This document shows, piece by piece, positions 1-7,858 of a DNA stretch of 64,000 nucleotides. The stretch is taken from assembly GCA_033344875.1 (NCBI GenBank), contig JAWPMO010000001.1, positions 3,931,595 through 3,995,594 of the forward strand. The letters are read 5' to 3'. The DNA comes from Ilumatobacteraceae bacterium. GTDB taxonomy: Bacteria > Actinomycetota > Acidimicrobiia > Acidimicrobiales > Ilumatobacteraceae. How positions within the stretch are numbered: the first letter of the stretch is position 1; each line of letters opens with the position of its first letter. The notes below the pieces were generated by a model. It saw only the letters and a list, made by a program, of their open reading frames with translations, made no database searches and had not been told where the DNA came from. Position numbers and translations under genes: made by a program.

Positions 1-80
1 CCGAGCCGATGCACGCCGACGACCTGGTCGACTGGTTGCAGGGAGTGTCCACCCGCGCGTGGCAGAGCGCCGCCGACTGA
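1..80 (+). CDS. C-terminal end of an unidentified protein (5' truncated)
   Basis: Only the last 25 codons are present. They are read from base 3 and end at the TGA at 78-80. The tail is hydrophilic with two Trp residues and ends in Ala-Ala-Asp. There are too few residues to recognise a family. The gene converges on the dehydrogenase that ends 3 nt further on, so the two must terminate inside or against each other. Reality of the gene is inferred from the open frame running off the window edge and from the tight convergent spacing. Confidence 0.5.
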   Translation, partial: EPMHADDLVDWLQGVSTRAWQSAAD

Positions 81-83
81 GCC

Positions 84-1043
84 TCAGTCGGCGGCACCGG
101 TCACGTTGTGCAGCGGCTCGCCGTCGGTGTGACGTCGGAAGTTCTCGATGAACTGCCGGATCGATCGTTGGCGCGACCGATCGGTGTTGCCCGACGAGTG
201 CGGGGTGATGATGACGTTGGGCAGGTCCCACAGCGGGCTCGTCGACGGGAGCGGTTCGGTCGCGAACACGTCGAGACCCGCGCCGCCCAGATGACCGGAT
301 GACAGCGCATCGGCCAGCGCGACCTCGTCGACGATCTCGCCGCGACCCACGTTGACGAACCACGCGCCGCGGCGCATCGTGGCGAACGCGTCGGCGTCGA
401 ACATGCCGGCGGTCTGCGCGTTCAGCGGCGCGGCGACGACGATCGCGTCGGCCCAACCCAGCAGTTCCGCGAGCTGCTCGTTCGGCCAGGTCTCGCAGGG
501 TTCGTCGCCCCGGACGGTGCGGCGGAGACCGACGACATCCATCTCGAACGCCCGGGCCAGCCGTTCGACCTCGGTGCCGATCCCGCCGAGTCCGACGATC
601 CCGAGACGGAGCCCGTGCAGGTCGCGGGACGGTCCGGGCGACCAGCGCCGCTCGCTCTGGGCCCGGTTGAGCCGAGGGAGATCGCGGCTCAACGCGAGCA
701 GGTAGAGCATGACCGTCTGAGCGATCGACGGCGCCGACGATCCGGCGCTACAGGTCACCGTGACGCCCCGGTCACGGATCGCGCCGAAGACCGGGTGGTC
801 GGTGCCGGCCGAGAACGACTGGAGCCATTCGAGGTGCGGCGCCCGCGTGCAGGCGCCGAGGAACGACCCGGATCGTTCCGGCCACGTGTCGCCGGAGAAG
901 AATGCGATCGTGATGCGTTCGAGATCGGCCGGTGCCACGTGCTCGCTGCCGACCAGTCGGACGACGTCGATCGTCGGGTCGATCGCGACGATGTCGTCGC
1001 CGTGGTCGTCCCAGAACGTGTCGGAGCAGAAGAGCGTCGCCAT
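84..1043 (-). CDS. D-isomer-specific 2-hydroxyacid dehydrogenase family protein
   Basis: A soluble 319-residue NAD(P)-dependent dehydrogenase that would interconvert a 2-oxoacid and a D-2-hydroxyacid; the substrate cannot be told from sequence. The Rossmann nucleotide-binding loop GLGGIG lies at residues 151-156. The family's catalytic triad is visible: Arg234 in NVGRGE, Glu263 in ATEPLP and His282 in TPHSSG. Length is normal for the family (310-340 residues). The N-terminal half is divergent, as in glyoxylate/hydroxypyruvate reductase-like members. It stands alone: the upstream neighbour is the selenocysteine tRNA on the other strand and the downstream neighbour converges, so context does not narrow its role. 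Confidence 0.9.
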   Translation of the reverse strand: MATLFCSDTFWDDHGDDIVAIDPTIDVVRLVGSEHVAPADLERITIAFFSGDTWPERSGSFLGACTRAPHLEWLQSFSAGTDHPVFGAIRDRGVTVTCSAGSSAPSIAQTVMLYLLALSRDLPRLNRAQSERRWSPGPSRDLHGLRLGIVGLGGIGTEVERLARAFEMDVVGLRRTVRGDEPCETWPNEQLAELLGWADAIVVAAPLNAQTAGMFDADAFATMRRGAWFVNVGRGEIVDEVALADALSSGHLGGAGLDVFATEPLPSTSPLWDLPNVIITPHSSGNTDRSRQRSIRQFIENFRRHTDGEPLHNVTGAAD

Positions 1044-1163
1044 GTCGGTCGACGGTAATCAACCGACCGTCGAAGTTCGGGCTCGTGGTGTGCGAACGGA
1101 TGGGGCGATCGGGTGGAGTCGGCGTTCGGTCGGCACCCGCCGGTAACGTGCGGGGCACTACCG

Positions 1164-1256
1164 GGAGGTGTCTGGGTACCTGGTGGGCTCCGCCGCCTTC
1201 AAAGCGGTTGGGACGGGCGATCCCCGTCCGGCGGGTTCGATTCCCGTCCACCTCCG
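1164..1256 (+). tRNA. selC: tRNA-Sec (anticodon TCA)
   Basis: The 93-nt gene folds as a selenocysteine tRNA. The acceptor arms GGAGGTG (1164-1170) and CACCTCC (1249-1255) pair perfectly, with discriminator G at 1256. The anticodon loop CTTCAAA at 1197-1203 carries TCA at 1199-1201 and is identical to the loop of Escherichia coli selC. The long variable arm has a 7-bp stem (GGACGGG with CCCGTCC, about 1211-1228). The T loop is TTCGATT in a GCGGG/CCCGT stem. CCA is not encoded. A TAACGT hexamer at 1144-1149 could be its -10 box. It implies that SelA, SelB, SelD and at least one UGA-containing selenoprotein gene exist elsewhere in the genome; none is in this window. Confidence 0.94.
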
Positions 1257-1267
1257 ATTGCAGTCGA

Positions 1268-1314
1268 ACCCTGGACCGCATGCACCGCCACGTGGGGTGA
1301 TGCGGCTCCAGGGT
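1268..1314 (+). terminator. Long stem-loop just downstream of tRNA-Sec
   Basis: ACCCTGGA (1268-1275) pairs with TCCAGGGT (1307-1314). Inside it CCGCAT (1276-1281) pairs with ATGCGG (1300-1305), CACC pairs with GGTG (1283-1286 with 1296-1299), and a CCACGTGG palindrome forms the tip. It begins 11 nt after the tRNA, which fits a terminator or a 3' processing boundary. No T-tract follows, so a rho-independent mechanism is not certain. It also separates the tRNA from the convergent vapC gene. Confidence 0.6.
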
Positions 1315-1357
1315 CCGATGTCCGGTTCCGGAGCACAGGGTGAGCGCACCGCGTCGG

Positions 1358-1771
1358 TCAGATCTCCTCGATCGCCAGTGCCAGTTTCATCGCTCTGGCG
1401 GTCGGCCACCGCCGATCGGTCGTGATGATTCGGTCGGCGCGGGAGGTCTCCGCGGTCGCAATGACGAGCGCGTCGGGGAGCTTCAACGTGCGATGCCGGG
1501 CGCGAAGCCCAGCTGCTCGTGTGGCGATGTCCTCGTCGAGGGGGACGACGGACACGGGCAGCCGACCGATGGCAGTGCGCACGAGTTCGACTGCTGTCGT
1601 GCTGCGTCGGGCGGGACCGACGAGACACTCGGCCAGCGCCGATGCCGCTATCGAGAGCCTGTCGGCCTGTCCGAGGGCATTCGCCAGGGCTGAGGTGGCA
1701 GCGTCGTGGTGGGTGTCGTCGGCATCGAGGAACGCGATGATGACCCCTGCGTCGAGGTGGGTCAGTCCCAT
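1358..1771 (-). CDS. vapC: VapC-type PIN-domain toxin
   Basis: A 137-residue PIN-domain protein expected to be a Mg2+-dependent RNase toxin. The acidic residues that bind metal in this family are present: Asp7, Glu48 (in ALAEC), Asp100 (in LPDALV) and Asp119 (in TTDRRW). The length is typical for VapC. The ATG overlaps the end of the upstream AbrB-like antitoxin gene by 10 bp, the usual arrangement for translationally coupled toxin-antitoxin pairs. The protein is expected to be held inactive by that partner. The RNA target (tRNA or rRNA site) cannot be read from the sequence. Confidence 0.88.
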   Translation of the reverse strand: MGLTHLDAGVIIAFLDADDTHHDAATSALANALGQADRLSIAASALAECLVGPARRSTTAVELVRTAIGRLPVSVVPLDEDIATRAAGLRARHRTLKLPDALVIATAETSRADRIITTDRRWPTARAMKLALAIEEI

Positions 1772-2007
1772 TCGGAACGAAGGTCGTCCAACTCGGTGGG
1801 GTGGTAGGTGCCGGTGAGCGCTCCAGCGAACTCGGCGACGACGTCGTGTTCGCGCTGCAGGATGACTCGTCCAGCTCCGTCGGCGTGAGCGACCACGCGG
1901 TCACCGACCTCGAGACCGGCATTGCGGAGTGCGTCGGCTGGAATGGTGATCTGATTCTTGGAACTGATCGTGGATGTCCCTCGTCGCCGTTCCTTTACAT
2001 TCGCCAT
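1762..2007 (-). CDS. vapB: VapB-type antitoxin with AbrB/SpoVT DNA-binding fold
   Basis: 81 residues. The N-terminal half (about residues 10-50) has the swapped-hairpin AbrB pattern, with SKNQITIPADALRNAGLEVG followed by a basic strand, which binds operator DNA. The acidic C-terminal tail (about 55-81) is the kind of flexible segment that wraps the PIN toxin. The toxin start overlaps its last codons. It presumably represses its own promoter, which lies directly upstream: a -10/-35 pair places the transcript start at or next to its ATG, so the mRNA would be leaderless. Confidence 0.87.
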   Translation of the reverse strand: MANVKERRRGTSTISSKNQITIPADALRNAGLEVGDRVVAHADGAGRVILQREHDVVAEFAGALTGTYHPTELDDLRSEWD

Positions 2008-2043
2008 TCAAGTAAGGGTAACGTTCGAGTCGGCCTTCGGCAA
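2008..2043 (-). promoter_or_regulatory. Predicted vapBC promoter, probably leaderless
   Basis: On the minus strand TTGCCG (2043-2038) and TACCCT (2020-2015) are separated by exactly 17 nt. The start codon at 2007 follows the -10 hexamer by 7 nt, so transcription would begin at or beside the ATG. No Shine-Dalgarno sequence precedes the ATG. The rest of the 291-nt interval up to 2298 contains no other gene that I can support. Confidence 0.5.
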
Positions 2044-2298
2044 GAGGGAACTCGGCGCCGAGGGAGTTGGGGCGGGCTCTGTTGCGACGTGAGCCGCGAG
2101 ATGTGTGCTCTCGGAACGGTCGCGTCGGCACACGTCCCGGCGCGCGGCACCGGCTGCACCTCCCATGACGCGGCGAGCAAGCGCGTCGTCGCGCGATGGT
2201 CACGGGGTTCTCACTCACCGGCTCCCGCCCGTTCACGTCACGTTCAGGTCGGGTCGATAGGCCGTACCCGTCTGCTCGAAGCCAAACGAAGGAGAACC

Positions 2299-3684
2299 AT
2301 GAAGATCCGTTCCGTCACCGCACTTGCGGCACTGTCCCTCGCCGGGTCGGCGCTCGCGATGAACCCGGCGCAGGCGGCGGCGCCCGGCGTCTCCAGCCAG
2401 GCCGAGTTCCTCGCGGCCGTCGATGCCGCCAACGCCGACTCGTCCATCGGTGAGATCGTCTTCGCCCCGAACGCCGTCATCGAGTTGACCGACGAGGTCC
2501 GCTACACGGGCGTGCAGGACCTCACGCTCGTCGGGCGAGGGGCGACGCTGTCGGGTGTGTCGGTGCCTGCCGACACCGACACCTGGGACTCCGGTCTGTT
2601 CGCCTCCGAGTCCGGGGGCGATCTGACGGTCGAGCGCCTGACGTTCGCCGACAGCTTCAACAACGGCCTTGCGGTCTTCCTCCCCGAAGGTTCGGGCACC
2701 GTCGAGATCGTCCTGGACCGGGTCACCGTCAGCGACGCCCAGTTCCACGGCGTGCTGATCGACGGCCAGGCCACCACGGGCTACAACACCGACGACTTCA
2801 TCCATCCGAACTGCGTCGACCCGTATCCGGTCGACTCGGGCACCTCCATCGATGTCACCGTCGACCGTTCCGAGATCACGGGAGCGGGCCGGCTCGTCGG
2901 CTATGACATCAGCCAGGCGACCGGCTGCCCCCAGGACTTCGACGGGCTGCGCGTCGACCAGGGTGGCGCCGGTGGCCTCGTCGCCGACCTCGACCGGTCG
3001 ACCTTCGACGGCAACCTCGCCGACGGCGTGGAACTCGACGAGAAGGGCGTCGGATCCGTCGACGCGACGGTCGATCGATCCACCTTCAACGACAACGGCG
3101 ACACCGTCGCCATCGAGTGCACGGTCGAGAACCTGTGCGGCGGCGACTTCGGCGACACGATCGAGGACCTCGACGACGGCTTCGACATCGACGAGGAAGA
3201 CGCCGGCGACCTCGTCGTCGTCGTGTCCCGTTCCGAGGTGAACGACAACCGCGACGAGGGCATGGACATGGACGAGGCCGGCGAGGGATCGATCGTCGGC
3301 ACCGTCGTCAAGACCGAGGCATCCCGCAACGGCGACGAGGGCTACAAGGCGTCCGAGGCCGATGCCGGCGACAACACGGCCGACATCTCGATGTCGACGT
3401 TCCAGGGCGCCGGGAACGATCAGATCGAGGTCGAGTCCGAAGGCGGCGACGGATCGGGCGTCGTGACGGTCGACATCTCCAAGATCACCTCCACGGGTGC
3501 CGAGGGGTCCGGGGTCAAGGCCGTCGAGGACGACGGTGGTGCGGTGTTCGTGATCGTCGACAAGTCCATCCTGGCCGACAACGGCGGGTGGGGCGTGGAG
3601 GCAGCGGGCGGCTCCGGCTCGGTGAACGTCTCCAAGTCGGATCTGTCGGGCAACGCCGACGGCGAGGTCGACCTCGACGACTGA
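2299..3684 (+). CDS. Secreted right-handed parallel beta-helix protein
   Basis: 461 residues starting at an ATG preceded by the ribosome-binding site AAGGAGA at 2289-2295. A Sec signal peptide (basic start, hydrophobic core, cleavage near AQA at about residue 26) directs export. The remainder is a run of 20-25-residue units, each with a short strand, an Asp-Arg-Ser or Asp-Lys-Ser turn and a small-residue strand, the pattern of pectate-lyase-like or right-handed beta-helix repeats. The protein is very acidic, ending in Asp-Leu-Asp-Asp, and suggests calcium or salt adaptation. I see no catalytic motif, so binding or structural function is as likely as polysaccharide cleavage. A strong terminator follows. 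Confidence 0.75.
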   Translation: MKIRSVTALAALSLAGSALAMNPAQAAAPGVSSQAEFLAAVDAANADSSIGEIVFAPNAVIELTDEVRYTGVQDLTLVGRGATLSGVSVPADTDTWDSGLFASESGGDLTVERLTFADSFNNGLAVFLPEGSGTVEIVLDRVTVSDAQFHGVLIDGQATTGYNTDDFIHPNCVDPYPVDSGTSIDVTVDRSEITGAGRLVGYDISQATGCPQDFDGLRVDQGGAGGLVADLDRSTFDGNLADGVELDEKGVGSVDATVDRSTFNDNGDTVAIECTVENLCGGDFGDTIEDLDDGFDIDEEDAGDLVVVVSRSEVNDNRDEGMDMDEAGEGSIVGTVVKTEASRNGDEGYKASEADAGDNTADISMSTFQGAGNDQIEVESEGGDGSGVVTVDISKITSTGAEGSGVKAVEDDGGAVFVIVDKSILADNGGWGVEAAGGSGSVNVSKSDLSGNADGEVDLDD

Positions 3685-3714
3685 CCCGCAGCGCACCCGA
3701 CCGCCGCATGCAGC

Positions 3715-3747
3715 ACGACCCGGTCCGCTCTTGACGGACCGGGTCGT
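3715..3747. terminator. Bidirectional terminator hairpin
   Basis: The 13-nt arms at 3715-3727 and 3735-3747 are perfectly complementary (core CGACCCGGTCCG) around a 7-nt loop CTCTTGA. It sits between two convergent genes, 30 nt after one stop and 13 nt before the other, which is the right position for a shared terminator. There is no T-run. Confidence 0.75.
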
Positions 3748-3759
3748 CGCCGCGATCGG

Positions 3760-4692
3760 TCAGCGCCGGTACAGGTCACCGGAGAGGTACTTGAGCCCGG
3801 TGTCGCAGGCGAGGGTGACGACGGTCTTGCCGACGCCGATCTCTCGTGCGAGTTCGATCGCGCCGACCACGTTGAGTCCGGTCGATGCGCCGGCGAGCAG
3901 GCCTTCCTCGGCGGCGAGGCGCCGGGCCATCTCGAACGCTGCGTCCTCGGAGATCGCTCGGATCTGGTCGAAGCGATCGAGGTCGAGCAGCGGAGGCACC
4001 ATCCCGATCCCGATGCCCTCGACCGAGTTGACCCCCGGCCGTCCGGTCGAGATCACCGGGCTGGAATCCGGTTCGAAGATCACGACCCGTGCCGAGCTGC
4101 CCGCCTCGTCGAGGGCATCCGCCACGCCCGTGGCCATACCGCTCGTGCCGACCGCGCAACAGAAGACGTCGATCGGCTGCTCGAGTTGGTCGAGCAGTTC
4201 GACGCCGACCTGGCGGTAGCCGACCAGCGAGTCGGTGTTGTTGAGCTGGTCCGTCCAGTACACGTCGGGGTCCGCCGCGAGTTCGCGTGCCGTTTCGATC
4301 ATCCGGGGGGTGAGGTCCGGCGTGATCTTGCCGCCGACGCTCGGCACGATGGTCAGGTCGGCACCGAGGGCGGCCATGGTGGCGAGCTTCTCGGGAGCAA
4401 ACGCGTCCGATGTCACGACCTTGAAGTGGTAGCCCTTCGCAGCGCAGACATATGCGAGCGACGAACCCGTGCTGCCCGCCGTGTACTCGAGCACCGTCAT
4501 CCCCGGGCGGAGGTCGCCGCGACGCTCGGCCTCGGTGATCATGGCCAGCGCCATCCGGTCCTTGTACGACCCGGTCGGGTTGAACCACTCGAGCTTGACG
4601 AACACGTCGGCGGCGTCGTCGGGCACGACCTTGCGCAACTGCACGACGGGGGTGTGCCCGACCACCTCGGTCATCGACTGGCCAACCCTCAT
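3760..4692 (-). CDS. Cysteine synthase / cystathionine beta-synthase family PLP enzyme
   Basis: 310 residues of the fold-type II PLP family. Lys44 in NPTGSYKDR is the Schiff-base lysine. The substrate loop reads TAGSTGSS at about residues 70-77, where classic CysK has TSGNTG, so the donor pocket may differ. The phosphate-binding loop is GTSGMATG, and the C-terminal Cys-Asp-Thr-Gly pattern near the pyridine nitrogen is present. A beta-replacement reaction such as cysteine or cystathionine synthesis is likely, but the substrate is not certain. It is a single gene with no sulfur-metabolism neighbours. An in-frame ATG at codon 7 is an alternative start, but GGGGGA lies upstream of the first ATG. 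Confidence 0.82.
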   Translation of the reverse strand: MRVGQSMTEVVGHTPVVQLRKVVPDDAADVFVKLEWFNPTGSYKDRMALAMITEAERRGDLRPGMTVLEYTAGSTGSSLAYVCAAKGYHFKVVTSDAFAPEKLATMAALGADLTIVPSVGGKITPDLTPRMIETARELAADPDVYWTDQLNNTDSLVGYRQVGVELLDQLEQPIDVFCCAVGTSGMATGVADALDEAGSSARVVIFEPDSSPVISTGRPGVNSVEGIGIGMVPPLLDLDRFDQIRAISEDAAFEMARRLAAEEGLLAGASTGLNVVGAIELAREIGVGKTVVTLACDTGLKYLSGDLYRR

Positions 4693-5014
4693 GGTGATCC
4701 CCCTGTCGCTCGAGCGATCACGACCCTGATCCGCCTACCGGCGTGAGACCCCGCAAACCGCCGCCGGACCATAGACCACATCCGACGACCCGATGAACCA
4801 ACGGCGCCACGGCTCATCGCGAGGTCGCGACGGGTGCTCGACCTGAACGGGCCAACGATCGCATGTGCCGCGTCGGAGAGATCGGTGCCCGAATGATGGT
4901 GACCACGTCATTCGTCGCAGCGATACAGATCCCCGTACACCTTCGAATGTCGGAATTCGGTAAGAATCTCGACGACGGTGCCTCGCCGCAGTCCATCGAT
5001 CGCACACTGACCGG
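4693..5014. other. 322-nt divergent intergenic region
   Basis: This region separates the CysK-like gene from the response regulator gene and should hold both promoters. I see no coding region in it. It contains two CGAAT-type inverted repeats, listed separately. A CACACT hexamer at 5003-5008 lies 6 nt before the regulator ATG, which would suit a leaderless start, but no -35 match was found. Confidence 0.5.
4890..4959. promoter_or_regulatory. Paired CGAATG/CATTCG dyads, possible operator
   Basis: CGAATGA (4890-4896) and TCATTCG (4908-4914) form a perfect 7-bp inverted repeat, with TGGT/ACCA nested inside. A second dyad, CGAAT (4944-4948) and ATTCG (4955-4959), repeats the same half-site 30 bp on. 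Two copies of one half-site in a divergent promoter region 60-120 bp before an OmpR-type regulator suggest autoregulation. The binding protein is inferred, not shown. Confidence 0.35.
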
Positions 5015-5704
5015 ATGGTCGGTGAGGGGGCGTGCGTGCTGGTCGTCGACGACGATCGCGGCGTACGAGATGCCTTGTTCACCGCGCTGCGGTACGAGGG
5101 ATACGACGTCGTCGCGGTGCCGAACGGGGGCGATGCGCTGAGCCGCCTCGATGGCGACCACGGCATCGACGCCGTGGTGCTCGACCTCTCGATGCCGGTG
5201 ATCGACGGCCTGTCCGTGTGCAGCGCCGTTCGGAGAAGGGGCGACCGCACCCCGATCCTGGTCTTGACGGCACGCACCGAGGTCAGCGACCGGGTCGCCG
5301 GCTTGGACGCCGGAGCCGATGACTACCTCACCAAACCGTTCTCGCTCGACGAGTTGTTCGCGCGGTTGCGCGCACTCCTCCGGCGCTGCGATCGCGATGG
5401 TCCCGTGACACAGGTGTGCGGCGACCTGTCCGTCGACCTGGCGCAGCGCAGCGCGCGGCGCGGTGAGCGGTCGATCGAGCTGACCAAGACGGAGTTCGAG
5501 CTGCTGGCGCTGCTCATGCGGCACCCCGGCCAGGTGCTCTCGCGAACGACGATCTACGAGCGGATCTGGGGATACGACTTCGAGACCAACTCGCGCTCGC
5601 TCGACGTCTACGTGTCGTATCTGCGCGCCAAGCTGGAATCCGGCGGTGAACCGCGACTGCTCCACACCGTTCGTGGCGTCGGCTTCACGATTCGGGGGGA
5701 CTGA
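5015..5704 (+). CDS. OmpR/PhoB-family response regulator
   Basis: 229 residues. The receiver domain (about 7-118) has the acidic pair Asp12-Asp13, the phospho-acceptor Asp57 in LDLSMP, Thr85 and Lys107. The C-terminal winged helix (about 130-227) has the RSLDVYVSYLRAKL recognition region and a terminal hairpin TVRGVGFTI. It should be phosphorylated by the kinase encoded next to it, whose ATG overlaps this stop by 1 nt, and would bind DNA as a dimer. The genes that follow encode an export system, so it most likely controls that operon in response to an envelope signal; the regulon is inferred from position only. Confidence 0.95.
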   Translation: MVGEGACVLVVDDDRGVRDALFTALRYEGYDVVAVPNGGDALSRLDGDHGIDAVVLDLSMPVIDGLSVCSAVRRRGDRTPILVLTARTEVSDRVAGLDAGADDYLTKPFSLDELFARLRALLRRCDRDGPVTQVCGDLSVDLAQRSARRGERSIELTKTEFELLALLMRHPGQVLSRTTIYERIWGYDFETNSRSLDVYVSYLRAKLESGGEPRLLHTVRGVGFTIRGD

Positions 5705-7029
5705 TGACGCTCCGGACCAGGGTGGCGCTCCTCGTCGGGGTCATCGCCGCATCGGCGATGTTCGTCGGTGGCCTCTGGTCGTACGCGGCGGTGAGCGACG
5801 AGCAGTACTCGGCCGTCGACCGTTTCCTCGAGCGGCGCAACGAGGCGCCTGGTCAGTTGGACCGCATCCCTGTTCCGCCCCCGGGAACCATTGCGCTCGA
5901 GGGAATCCGTCAGCAGATCGACGACGGGGTGATCTTCCAGGTCACGGCCCCCGACGGTGCCGTGTTGGTCACCTCCGACCCCGACGTCGTGCTCGGTCTG
6001 CCCGATCTCGGCACGCTGGGCGAGCTACGGACGATCACGATCGACGGCGAGCGGTTCCGCGTGGGTGCCGACACGAACGCCGGCGGCAACATCGTCCAAC
6101 TGGCGCGCAGCCTGGCGGAAGCCGATGCCACGGTGGGAGCGATCCGTCGGCGGCTCTGGCTGCTCGGCATCGTCGTCTCGGCGATCGCCGCCGGTCTCGG
6201 CTGGCTCCTGGCGGCATGGACGACGCGCCCGCTCGAACGCCTGACTGCCGTCGTCGACCACGTGGCCGGCACCCGAGATCTCGACGTGCCGCTCGACATG
6301 TCGTCGCCCGGTTCGGGGCGTTCCGAGGTGCACCGGTTGTCGGCCAGCTTCTCGACGATGCTCGCCGCCCTGCGACGCTCGCGCGAGCAGCAGCGGCAAC
6401 TCGTCGGCGACGCCGGCCACGAGATGAGAACACCGTTGACCACGCTCCGCGCCAATGCCGAACTCCTCCAGTCCGGTCGGCTCACCGACGACGACCGGGC
6501 TCGTTCGCTCGATGCGATCGTGCGGGAGGTCGACGAACTGACGAAGCTCACCAACGAACTGGTCGAGCTCTCGGCATCGGACGATGCGGGCGAGTCGGTT
6601 CGACCGATCGACGTGTTCGACATCGCGACCGCGGCGACCGAGCGTGGCGCGATCCGTCATCGTCGGCGGATCGAGTTGCTGGGGACGCGCTGCTCGGCCG
6701 ACGGGCAGCCGGCGGCACTCGACCGGGCCGTGACCAACCTGATCGACAACGCGGCGAAGTTCTCGCCCCCGGACGCCGCGATCACGGTCACCGTCGAGTC
6801 AGGGCGCCTCGCGGTCCGCGACCACGGACCTGGCATCGGTGCCGACGACCGTGCCCGGGTGTTCGAACGCTTCTACCGGGCCGATGCTGTGCGAACCCTG
6901 CCGGGCTCGGGGCTGGGGTTGGCGATCGTCGCCAAGGTCGCAGCCGACCACGGTGGAGCAGCGTTCGTCGACGACCCGGACGACGGTCAGGGCGCGATCG
7001 TCGGTTTCACGTTCGCGACCGCCCGCTGA
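5704..7029 (+). CDS. Membrane sensor histidine kinase
   Basis: 441 residues. Transmembrane helices at about 7-29 and 158-178 enclose an extracytoplasmic sensor of about 125 residues with no motif I recognise. A HAMP segment follows (about 179-232). The H-box GHEMRTPL places the phosphorylated His at residue 239. The ATP-binding part has the N-box NLIDNAAKF, DHGPGIG and a glycine-rich lid GSGLGLAI. The architecture matches the MprB/PrrB-type kinases of actinobacteria. Its start codon overlaps the stop of the response regulator, so the two are a cognate pair made in fixed ratio. Confidence 0.95.
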   Translation: MTLRTRVALLVGVIAASAMFVGGLWSYAAVSDEQYSAVDRFLERRNEAPGQLDRIPVPPPGTIALEGIRQQIDDGVIFQVTAPDGAVLVTSDPDVVLGLPDLGTLGELRTITIDGERFRVGADTNAGGNIVQLARSLAEADATVGAIRRRLWLLGIVVSAIAAGLGWLLAAWTTRPLERLTAVVDHVAGTRDLDVPLDMSSPGSGRSEVHRLSASFSTMLAALRRSREQQRQLVGDAGHEMRTPLTTLRANAELLQSGRLTDDDRARSLDAIVREVDELTKLTNELVELSASDDAGESVRPIDVFDIATAATERGAIRHRRRIELLGTRCSADGQPAALDRAVTNLIDNAAKFSPPDAAITVTVESGRLAVRDHGPGIGADDRARVFERFYRADAVRTLPGSGLGLAIVAKVAADHGGAAFVDDPDDGQGAIVGFTFATAR

Positions 7030-7110
7030 GTCGGCGCACGCCGACGTTCCTGACGGGGATCTCGCCGGCTTCTAACGGTTCTCTCACCCTGCGCCGGGAG
7101 CGTGGTGAGC

Positions 7111-7857
7111 ATGACTCCCACGACGCCTTTGCCCACAAGACGGTTCGTCGCACTGCTGGCCGGCGGAGCGCTCGCGCTCACGGCATGCGGTTCCGGTGCT
7201 TCGGCCGAGACCAGTGCTGCCGACGGGCTCGCCACGCTCGAGACGGACAGCGCGGCGACATCCGACCCGTCGATCACGTCGGAAGGCGTGGACTCTGTCG
7301 CCGGCGACCTCGCTGCCGACGAGGCGGCACTCGCGCTGTCCGAGTGTCTGCGCGCCGAGGGGCTCGACGTCCCAGACATCGGTGTCGACGCCGACGGCAA
7401 CATCGACCTCCGCGGCGCCTTCGAAGACCTCGGTCCCGGCGACGACTCGTTCCGAACGGCGATGGACGCCTGCAGCAGTGTGCTCGAGGGAGTGGAGTTC
7501 GGCGGCGGCGGACGTGGGGCGGGCCTCGCGGAAAATACCGAGTTGCAGGACGCGTTCCTGGAGTTCTCCGACTGCATCCGGGCCGAGGGTTTCGAAGATG
7601 TCGCCGACCTGACCTTCGGCGCCCCGGGCGCGGGGCAGGTCGGCGGTGCCACCCCGCCGACCGGCACCGGCGACGGTGAGGGCCCGGGTCGCGGCCAGCG
7701 CGAGGGCGGATTCGGTGACCGGAACGACCAGTTCGCCGGACGTCTCGGTCTCGATCCCGAGGATCCCGAGGTGATCGCGGCGCTCGAGGTGTGCTCGCCG
7801 ATCATCGACCAGGCCTTCTCGGGCGCCGGTATCGGCCAGCCGGGCGAAGGCGCCTGA
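7111..7857 (+). CDS. Lipoprotein with two Cys-containing repeat segments, export-system associated
   Basis: 248 residues from ATG 7111, which has GGGAG 11 nt upstream; GTG codons at 7102 and 7105 are less well placed. The signal peptide ends in the lipobox LTAC, giving lipidated Cys26. The mature part carries two related segments, each with a Cys-Leu/Ile-Arg-Ala-Glu-Gly element followed by an Asp-rich stretch and a second Cys, separated by a Gly-rich linker. It is anchored outside the membrane next to the adaptor gene, which starts 1 nt after its stop. It may be a periplasmic partner or sensor for the transporter. I recognise no enzymatic motif. Confidence 0.75.
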   Translation: MTPTTPLPTRRFVALLAGGALALTACGSGASAETSAADGLATLETDSAATSDPSITSEGVDSVAGDLAADEAALALSECLRAEGLDVPDIGVDADGNIDLRGAFEDLGPGDDSFRTAMDACSSVLEGVEFGGGGRGAGLAENTELQDAFLEFSDCIRAEGFEDVADLTFGAPGAGQVGGATPPTGTGDGEGPGRGQREGGFGDRNDQFAGRLGLDPEDPEVIAALEVCSPIIDQAFSGAGIGQPGEGA

Positions 7858-7858
7858 C

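Noticed and set aside
2233-3696. A 487-codon minus-strand open frame
   Set aside because: Antisense to the beta-helix gene, which has a signal peptide and a ribosome-binding site. The frame is open because of codon bias.
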